The notes under the pieces were generated by a model. It had not been told where the DNA came from. It did not search any database and saw nothing but the letters and a program-made list of their open reading frames with translations. Positions 58,624 through 64,000 of a DNA stretch of 64,000 nucleotides are shown here, piece by piece. Made by a program: the position numbers and the translations under genes. This DNA comes from Candidatus Pantoea persica (GTDB lineage: Bacteria; Pseudomonadota; Gammaproteobacteria; Enterobacterales; Enterobacteriaceae), in assembly GCF_013753875.1 (NCBI RefSeq), contig NZ_SMDS01000016.1, forward strand, positions 301,967 to 365,966, read 5' to 3'. Positions within the stretch are counted from its first letter, which is position 1, and the number at the start of each line of letters is the position of its first letter.

Positions 58624-59091
58624 ATGCGCAAGCAGGTAGAAATTTTTACCGACGGCTCCTGCCTCGGCAATCCCGGCCCGGGCGGCTACGGCGCGATTTT
58701 ACGCTATGGCAAGCATGAAAAGCTGTTCAGCGCCGGCTACCGGCTGACCACCAATAACCGCATGGAGCTGATGGCAGCCATCGTGTCGCTGGAAGCGCTG
58801 AAAGATCCTTGCAATGTGGTATTGAGCACCGACAGCCAGTATGTGCGTCAGGGCATCACCAGCTGGATCCACAACTGGAAAAAGCGCGGCTGGAAGACCG
58901 CAGAAAAGAAGCCGGTGAAAAATGTGGACCTCTGGCAGCGCCTCGACAGCGCGCTGGCGGCGCATGACATTCGGTGGGAATGGGTGAAAGGCCACGCCGG
59001 CCACCCGGAAAATGAGCGCTGCAACGAACTGGCGCGCAGCGCCGCGGAGCGACCGCAGCTGGAAGATATCAGCTACCGGGTCGAATCCTGA
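58624..59091 (+). CDS. rnhA: RNase HI with Asn at the Asp134 position
   Basis: A 155-residue enzyme (E. coli 155) that degrades RNA in RNA-DNA hybrids. I chose the ATG at 58624 ([21 protein letters not shown]); the frame continues upstream only as antisense of dnaQ. Catalytic residues Asp10 (TDGSC), Glu48 (NRMELMAA) and Asp70 (STDSQYV) are present. The fourth, Asp134, reads Asn in [12 protein letters not shown]. From mutagenesis of the E. coli enzyme, Asn at 134 is tolerated with reduced activity. The 3' end overlaps yafS on the other strand by 19 bases. Probably active but altered. Confidence 0.94.
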   Translation: MRKQVEIFTDGSCLGNPGPGGYGAILRYGKHEKLFSAGYRLTTNNRMELMAAIVSLEALKDPCNVVLSTDSQYVRQGITSWIHNWKKRGWKTAEKKPVKNVDLWQRLDSALAAHDIRWEWVKGHAGHPENERCNELARSAAERPQLEDISYRVES

Positions 59092-59810
59092 TCGCGCGCC
59101 GCGCGAAACTGCCGCGTGGCGTTGACCGCCGGGCACAGCTGCGCCTTGGTCAGCGACTTTTTCGCCCTGGTCGGCGTCAGCGGGAAGGTGCGTTTGCGCG
59201 CGACGACGATATTTAGGCAGCCCAGCGCCGGCAGATGTGCGCTGATGGTTTTGCCACCCTGTCGATGCCAAGGCACCACCTGAAAGCGTGTGCGGTAGAC
59301 CGCTTCATAATTGAGCAGCCCCAGCCAGTCGAGCAGGCGCGTCTGGCTGAACATCCAGCCGCTCCAGGGCGCCTTGCGCTGGATGCCCGGCAACGCCTTG
59401 CTAACGCCCAGCAGCGAAAAGGGATTGAAGCCGCTGATAATCATCCAGCCGTCATCGATCAGCACGCGATCCACTTCGCGCAGCACCCGATGCGGGTCCT
59501 GGCTCCAGGCCAGCGTGTGTGCCAGCAGGCAGACGTCCACCGATTTAGATTCAAACGGCAGCTGCGTCGGCTGCGCCAGCACCTGCAGCAACTCCCCTTT
59601 GCTGCCTACATTCACCCGATGTGAAATGGCGCAATGCTCAGTGTTGATTTCTGCACTAAGGTTACCAATCTTAAGCATATGAAAGCCATATAGCTTTCCG
59701 AGGTAAGGCTGTAGCTGCTGAGTCAGCGCGTCGCGGAAATAGTTCCCCCATGGCATATCGCGCCATGAGTGCGGCACGGTCAGAATTTGGCGTGTCTTGG
59801 CGGGCTTCAT
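59073..59810 (-). CDS. yafS: YafS, SAM-dependent methyltransferase-like protein
   Basis: A 245-residue class I methyltransferase-like protein (E. coli 240). [29 protein letters not shown] is followed by [18 protein letters not shown]. The methyltransferase-11 core is [52 protein letters not shown], and the end is [22 protein letters not shown]. Substrate unknown. Divergent from gloB and convergent with rnhA, as in E. coli. Intact. Confidence 0.9.
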   Translation of the reverse strand: MKPAKTRQILTVPHSWRDMPWGNYFRDALTQQLQPYLGKLYGFHMLKIGNLSAEINTEHCAISHRVNVGSKGELLQVLAQPTQLPFESKSVDVCLLAHTLAWSQDPHRVLREVDRVLIDDGWMIISGFNPFSLLGVSKALPGIQRKAPWSGWMFSQTRLLDWLGLLNYEAVYRTRFQVVPWHRQGGKTISAHLPALGCLNIVVARKRTFPLTPTRAKKSLTKAQLCPAVNATRQFRAARDQDSTR

Positions 59811-59852
59811 GCTTTACCATCTTCCTTTTCTAACGGCCTGCTAGGGGTAATT

Positions 59853-60143
59853 ATGAATCTTACCAGAATTCCTGCGCTGCAGGATAACTACATCTGGATC
59901 TGGACGCTAAATGACCATGCGGGCGACTGCCTGATTGTCGATCCCGGCGAGGCGCAACCGGTACTGGAAAAAGTCGATGCCAACGGCTGGTGTCCCGTTG
60001 CGATTCTGTTGACCCACGATCACCACGATCACGTCGGCGGCGTGCAAGAGTTGCTGACGCGCTTCCCCGACCTTTCCGTCTACGGTCCGCAGGAAACCGA
60101 AGGCAAAGGCGCGACTATCGTGGTCAGCGAAGGCGATACTTGA
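59853..60143 (+). pseudogene. gloB: gloB glyoxalase II, truncated to the first third
   Basis: Glyoxalase II hydrolyses S-lactoylglutathione. The reading [21 protein letters not shown] through the metal-binding [11 protein letters not shown] (about residue 55) to [21 protein letters not shown] covers 96 of about 251 residues; then a stop, and mltD starts 71 bases on. The later metal ligands and substrate-binding domain are gone, so a deletion removed about 470 bases. A two-residue insertion near IWIWTL relative to E. coli is harmless family variation or the first sign of decay. Confidence 0.9.
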
Positions 60144-60214
60144 TCTTACGGGTTGTGTTGTGACAAGGGGTTACGTATAGTTACTCATCTTTTAAGCGAA
60201 CTATTGACACACAC

Positions 60215-61537
60215 ATGAAGGCTAAAGCGATATTACTCGCCTTGGTCTTGCTGGTGGGATGTCAGGCATCACGGAATGACGCCAATATCCCCGAACAGTA
60301 TGCCCAGAGTCTGTCTTCAGCTGGTCAAGGTGAAAATGGAAAGTACGGTGATCGAATGTTGTCGCCGCAATGGCAGAAAGATGGAACTGGCCTCGCCGAA
60401 GATACCGATCTCTGGAGTTTCATTAGTGACGAGTTGAAGATGGGGATTCCGGAAAATAGCCGAATCCGCGAACAAAAACAAAAGTACCTGAAAAGTAAGA
60501 GCTATCTCCACGATGTAACATTACGGGCAGAGCCGTACATGTACTGGATTGTCGAGCAGATACAGAAACATAAAATGCCGATGGAACTGGTACTGCTACC
60601 TATAGTGGAGAGCGCTTTTGACCCACATGCAACCTCCTCCGCCAATGCCGCAGGCATCTGGCAGATCGTTGCAACAACGGGCAAAAATTATGGTTTGGAA
60701 CAGAACCAGTGGTATGACGGACGCCGCGATGTGGTGGCCTCAACCAAAGTTGCGTTAGATATGATGCAGCGCCTGAACAAGATGTTTGACGGCGACTGGC
60801 TGCTGACCGTAGCTGCCTATAACAGCGGCGAAGGTCGCGTACTGAAAGCAATTAAACAGAACAAGGCGCGCGGTAAGCCGACCGACTTCTGGCATCTGTC
60901 GCTGCCGCGCGAAACCACGGTCTACGTGCCGAAAATGTTGGCCCTGAGCGAACTGCTCAAGAACAACAAACTCTGCGGCATTAAGCTGCCGCCCCCTGGC
61001 GAAAGTCGCGCGCTGGCGCGTGTTGAAGTTGGACAGCAGATGCAGCTGACGCAGGCCGCTGAGATGGCTGACATGTCGCTGAACAAGCTGAAAAGCTTTA
61101 ATACCGGCTACAAAAAGGGTGCCACTGCGCCAAACGGACCTCAGTACATTTTAGTGCCTAAGTCCCATGTGGCGCAGCTGCGTAGCTCGCTGGCTTCTGG
61201 CGATATCGTAGCGGTACAACCGACTCAGCTGGCGAAAGCGAGCGCGTCGGGCGGTTATAAAGTTCGTCGCGGCGATACGCTTTCAGGCATCGCCAGCAAA
61301 CTGGGCGTTAGCATAGCTACGCTGAAGCAGCAGAATCATCTGCAGAGCGACAGCATTCGTCCCGGTCAGACGCTGACCGTCGGCGACAGCGGCACTAGCC
61401 TGTCTGATAATAGCAACAGCATCACCTATCGCGTGCGTAAAGGTGATTCTCTTGCCAGCATTGCCCAACGCCACGGTGTCGATATCAAAGACGTGATGCG
61501 CTGGAATACTATCCTGAGCAACGCGAAAGATACCTAG
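60215..61537 (+). CDS. mltD: MltD membrane-bound lytic transglycosylase D, ended early by an amber codon
   Basis: A lipoprotein transglycosylase: signal MKAKAILLALVLLVGC with lipobox Cys16. The SLT domain has the catalytic Glu in LLPIVESAFDPHATSSANAAGIWQ (about residue 132) and TVAAYNSGEGRV. Two LysM repeats follow: YKVRRGDTLSGIASKLGV and YRVRKGDSLASIAQRHGV. A TAG at 61535-61537 after SNAKDT replaces Gln of the PGDRL ending; the frame continues PGDRLMLFVNN to a TGA at 61589-61591. The loss is only about 17 residues in the last LysM, so the enzyme may well work. The gene is otherwise clean and less GC-rich than its neighbours. Confidence 0.88.
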   Translation: MKAKAILLALVLLVGCQASRNDANIPEQYAQSLSSAGQGENGKYGDRMLSPQWQKDGTGLAEDTDLWSFISDELKMGIPENSRIREQKQKYLKSKSYLHDVTLRAEPYMYWIVEQIQKHKMPMELVLLPIVESAFDPHATSSANAAGIWQIVATTGKNYGLEQNQWYDGRRDVVASTKVALDMMQRLNKMFDGDWLLTVAAYNSGEGRVLKAIKQNKARGKPTDFWHLSLPRETTVYVPKMLALSELLKNNKLCGIKLPPPGESRALARVEVGQQMQLTQAAEMADMSLNKLKSFNTGYKKGATAPNGPQYILVPKSHVAQLRSSLASGDIVAVQPTQLAKASASGGYKVRRGDTLSGIASKLGVSIATLKQQNHLQSDSIRPGQTLTVGDSGTSLSDNSNSITYRVRKGDSLASIAQRHGVDIKDVMRWNTILSNAKDT

Positions 61538-61865
61538 CCCGGCGACCGGCTAATGCTCTTTGTAAATAATAACGCATCGCTCGATACCTGATGCGTTGAA
61601 AAGGTCAACAATTGTTAGCCTTTTTCACTTTCCTTTTCTTTTCCTGGGCTTTCCTGACTTCCTCGCCCCAGCGTCTGCTTATTCGCGTGACAGCGATCAA
61701 TTATTAACCACAAGATACTTGTATGGCATGTTATCGCGATCCATGTTAACAATCTTGAATTTTCGTGTAGCCGGATTGTTTCCTCTGGCGTAATTGCGCG
61801 AGGAGTGAACGCGCCGTCTAGTGCCTTCTTTTTCGCCTTTCAAGTCAATATGACAGGGTAAGGTT

Positions 61866-62327
61866 ATGAGCGATACTCTTAATCAGTAAGTGAAAACCAG
61901 GCAGCTGCCTGACGACACGACGTATTCGCAGCAACCGCCTGCGGTTAAGCGGGGATTGCTGCCGCGCGCCCACCCCCTTCCATTGTGGATGCTGGTGATC
62001 ACCACGCTGGCGATTTTGATGAACTCGATCGATCGCATTATCTTGCCCACGTTGCTGCCCGCCATTGTGCAGGATTTCAATATCAGCGAGGTGCAGGCTG
62101 GCTGGATCAACTCACTCAGCTTTTTCTTTTTCGGCATGCTGACCGGCGCGGTGCTGTTCGGCCTGCTCTCCGATTATATCGGTACCGGCTATCGTCGCTG
62201 CTAAAACTGGTGCCTGCCGGTGCTGGTTGAAATCGTCTCTGGCGTAGCGACCGCGTTCAGTAAGACGCTGGTCGCCTTCCAGCTGCTGCGCGTCTTTATG
62301 GAAACGGTGGATCTCAAGCGAGGATAA
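61866..62327 (+). pseudogene. MFS transporter, N-terminal remnant
   Basis: A major facilitator N-terminus: MSDTLNQ, then TAA at 61887-61889, then in frame LPLWMLVITTLAILMNSIDRIILPTLLPAIVQDFNISEVQAGWINSLSFFFFGML with the GLLSDYIG motif. A frame change near 62200 leads to SVLVEIVSG-like VLVEIVSGVATAFSKTLVAFQLLRVF. It stops after about 150 residues, with the other eight membrane segments deleted, and abuts the cyclase-family ATG. The 274 bases before it (61592-61865) are AT-rich and show no gene, though they should hold its promoter. Confidence 0.8.
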
Positions 62328-62966
62328 ATGACTGCACTCTGGAAACAGCTACGCGCCAGCGAAGTGGTTGAGCTTAACCATCTTTACCAGCCTCGGATGC
62401 CGGTCTGGCCCACGCATCCAAAATTCCTGCTTGGCGAGAATGAGAGCTATGCCGGGGGAGACAGCAATTACAACTGCCAGCTGGTAATGGGCGATCACTG
62501 CAGCACGCACGTTGACTCCCCCTCTCACTTTATTGCGACGGGCAAAACGATCGAACAGGTTGATGTACGCCTGCTGATAGGGCGCGGTGTGCTGATTGAT
62601 GTACGCGATGTCGCGCCTGGCGCAACCTTTGGCACGGCGGAAATTGAACGCTGGGAGAGCCAGCATGGCGCCATCGGCCCGGATGATATCGCGATTTTCC
62701 ATACCGGCTGGGATGCCAAATGGGCGCGACGCCCTGAACAGGACCCCTTCTTATCCGACTGGCCGGGACTGTCAGCAGAAGGCACGGAGATGTTGATTGA
62801 CCGGGGCGTGAGCGTGCTGGGTACGGATGCGCTGTCGATCGACGCCTTCGGCAGCGATACCTACCCTGTGCATCAACGGGTTTTAGGCAGCGACAGGCTC
62901 ATTATTGAGAACTTGACGAATCTGGCACGCCTACCGCCCTACTTCACCTTTATCGCGCTGCTATGA
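62328..62966 (+). CDS. Cyclase-family (kynurenine formamidase-like) hydrolase
   Basis: A 212-residue protein of the putative cyclase family. The metal-binding motif reads [14 protein letters not shown] near residue 60, with the usual two His, Asp and His. [15 protein letters not shown] and [13 protein letters not shown] follow. It ends abruptly at IALL, where relatives usually have about 20 more residues, so the C-terminus may have been clipped by the junction with yafD (6-base overlap). The former neighbour was an MFS transporter, suggesting a small catabolic unit. Substrate unknown. Not found at this site in E. coli. Confidence 0.75.
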   Translation: MTALWKQLRASEVVELNHLYQPRMPVWPTHPKFLLGENESYAGGDSNYNCQLVMGDHCSTHVDSPSHFIATGKTIEQVDVRLLIGRGVLIDVRDVAPGATFGTAEIERWESQHGAIGPDDIAIFHTGWDAKWARRPEQDPFLSDWPGLSAEGTEMLIDRGVSVLGTDALSIDAFGSDTYPVHQRVLGSDRLIIENLTNLARLPPYFTFIALL

Positions 62967-63755
62967 TGATGCGGCGCTAAACTCAACCAGCAGCGGATTA
63001 TGGTCTGAAGCGCGCGTGACCAGCACTAACGCCTTGCTGACACCCATATTGCGGTAGAAGACGAAATCAAGCGGACGGCCAAACGCCTTGCGTCGGTGAT
63101 CGTCCGTAAACTTCACTTCTTTTAGCGCCATCTCCCTTGCAAAGCGATAGAGCGCATGCATGCGCTGGCGACTCCAGGCGTTAAAATCACCGGCCATAAT
63201 GACGGGGCCTTTATGATGCAGGATCTGCTCGCCAATCGGTCCCAGCTGTTTACTGTAGACGTCGATGCCAAGACTAAAGTTAACGGCATGGATGTTGACT
63301 ACCATCAGCATTTCGCCGTTCGGCAGCAGATAGGCCGTAACCAGGGCGGATTTCGCCAGGCGCAGCAGCGGCTCGCGCTCGCGTAGCGGGCAGCAGTAGA
63401 CGGGGTGGGCAGAAGCCAGCGTCATGACGCCAGACGGATGCTGCGGCAGCACAAAAGCGGGCACCTGATCTGCAGCGAGGTAGTTGCTGGTCGCAAACTG
63501 CACCAGTTCAGGAGTGGTTTGCGCCTCCTGCAGCAGCATGAGATGCGCATCTTTGCCGAACCCCTGCAGTACAGACATCCAGTCAGCGCACTGCTGCTTG
63601 AAAATATTCCATACCAGCACGCGTAGCTGGGTATCGGGCGTCAGCGGCGCGCCGGGAGGAAGCGCCTGCCCCAGATGCAGCATGGCGCCCGGCGGAAAGA
63701 TCTGCTCGGCCGGCTGCCCCGCTGTATATCGCATTGCATAGGTTTTTTTTCGCAC
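62961..63755 (-). CDS. yafD: YafD, endonuclease/exonuclease/phosphatase-family protein
   Basis: I chose the GTG at 63755 ([20 protein letters not shown]), which gives 264 residues (E. coli 266) and matches the family N-terminus; the frame is open to 63788. EEP-fold motifs: [13 protein letters not shown] (Glu), [12 protein letters not shown] and [12 protein letters not shown]. coli YafD is uncharacterised beyond this fold. Ends in a natural TAG at 62961-62963. Intact. The 128 bases between it and the terminator of the tRNA hold nothing else I recognise. Confidence 0.9.
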   Translation of the reverse strand: MRKKTYAMRYTAGQPAEQIFPPGAMLHLGQALPPGAPLTPDTQLRVLVWNIFKQQCADWMSVLQGFGKDAHLMLLQEAQTTPELVQFATSNYLAADQVPAFVLPQHPSGVMTLASAHPVYCCPLREREPLLRLAKSALVTAYLLPNGEMLMVVNIHAVNFSLGIDVYSKQLGPIGEQILHHKGPVIMAGDFNAWSRQRMHALYRFAREMALKEVKFTDDHRRKAFGRPLDFVFYRNMGVSKALVLVTRASDHNPLLVEFSAASS

Positions 63756-63883
63756 TTTCTCGCCCAACTTCTTTCTTTCCCATAGCACTTGTCTGTTATA
63801 GGGATTTTAGACCGGGGTTTCAATCGGTGTTCGTGAATGTCGGAAGCATTACGGGCTAACGGAGGGTTTATTGTGCAGAAGTA

Positions 63884-63912
63884 GAAAAAGCTCTTACTTT
63901 TCAGTCAGGGCT
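63884..63912 (-). terminator. Probable terminator of the second tRNA-Asp
   Basis: An imperfect 10-bp stem (8 pairs) agccctgact / agtaagagct with loop gaaa, followed on the minus strand by a T run. It lies 12 bases past the tRNA 3' end. Confidence 0.6.
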
Positions 63913-63923
63913 TATCTATAAGG

Positions 63924-64000
63924 TGGCGGTGCGGACGGGACTCGAACCCGCGCCCCCCGGCGTGACAGGCCGGTATTCTAACCGACTGAACTACCGCACC
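63924..64000 (-). tRNA. aspU: tRNA-Asp (anticodon GTC), aspU position
   Basis: 77 bases with encoded CCA, base-for-base identical to the copy at 57626-57702. Its 5' end is the last base of the window. In E. coli the tRNA-Asp next to yafD is the distal gene of rrnH, so an rRNA operon transcribed leftward probably begins just outside the window (inference). Confidence 0.96.

Overview
The window looks like GC-rich enterobacterial chromosome. Gene order and protein similarity fit Erwiniaceae (Pantoea/Mixta/Erwinia-like), in a lineage whose genome is decaying. About half of the recognisable genes are broken by single-base frameshifts, in-frame stops (mostly TAG) or deletions, and several deletions run between short direct repeats. 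Other stretches, such as recD-recB-ptrA-recC (almost 12 kb) and hpxWXYZ, are completely clean. Random sequencing error therefore does not explain the damage. A recently host-restricted symbiont is my inference, not something shown directly.

Layout. Positions 1-30.65 kb follow the E. coli 63-64 min order: ppnN*, xni, rlmM*, ygdD, gcvA*, the sRNA gcvB, ygdI, csdA*, tcdA*, mltA, amiC*, argA, recD, recB, ptrA, recC, prepilin-like genes*, thyA, lgt, ptsP*, rppH, the DARS2 locus, mutH, ygdQ* and a tas remnant* (* = disrupted). At about 30.65 kb the order jumps to the E. coli 5 min region, read in reverse: dinB*, yafK, yafJ*, gmhA, fadE*. Next come methionine-salvage genes (mtnD*, mtnC*, mtnE*, mtnU*) and katG*. 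A purine-ring catabolic (hpx) cluster fills 41.8-57.6 kb. After it lie tRNA-Asp, dnaQ, rnhA, yafS, gloB*, mltD, an MFS remnant*, a cyclase-family gene, yafD and a second tRNA-Asp. In E. coli that second tRNA would sit at the distal end of an rRNA operon, so one probably begins just beyond the right edge.

How the genes work together. The hpx cluster encodes an apparently unbroken enzyme route from allantoin to oxalate plus ammonium: racemase HpxA, allantoinase HpxB, allantoate amidohydrolase HpxK, aminotransferase HpxJ, and HpxW/X/Y/Z for oxalurate and oxamate. It has GntR-type control, two good sigma-54 promoter matches and a likely NtrC site. By contrast, everything feeding it here is damaged. 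UraD has an amber codon and has lost its catalytic His, the NCS1 permease and the ABC ATPase are frameshifted, the ABC binding protein looks internally shortened, and the RpiR regulator is broken. The pattern fits retained nitrogen salvage from host allantoin.

Kept functions cover recombination, replication fidelity and mismatch repair (RecBCD, DnaQ, MutH, RNase HI with a D134N change), wall and lipoprotein maintenance (MltA, MltD, Lgt, YafK), arginine and thymidylate synthesis, and the heptose precursor for LPS. Lost functions cover ct6A tRNA modification, 23S rRNA 2'-O-methylation by RlmM, PTS-Ntr (PtsP), fatty-acid beta-oxidation (FadE), catalase-peroxidase, glyoxalase II, methionine salvage, Pol IV, AmiC and the pseudopilins.
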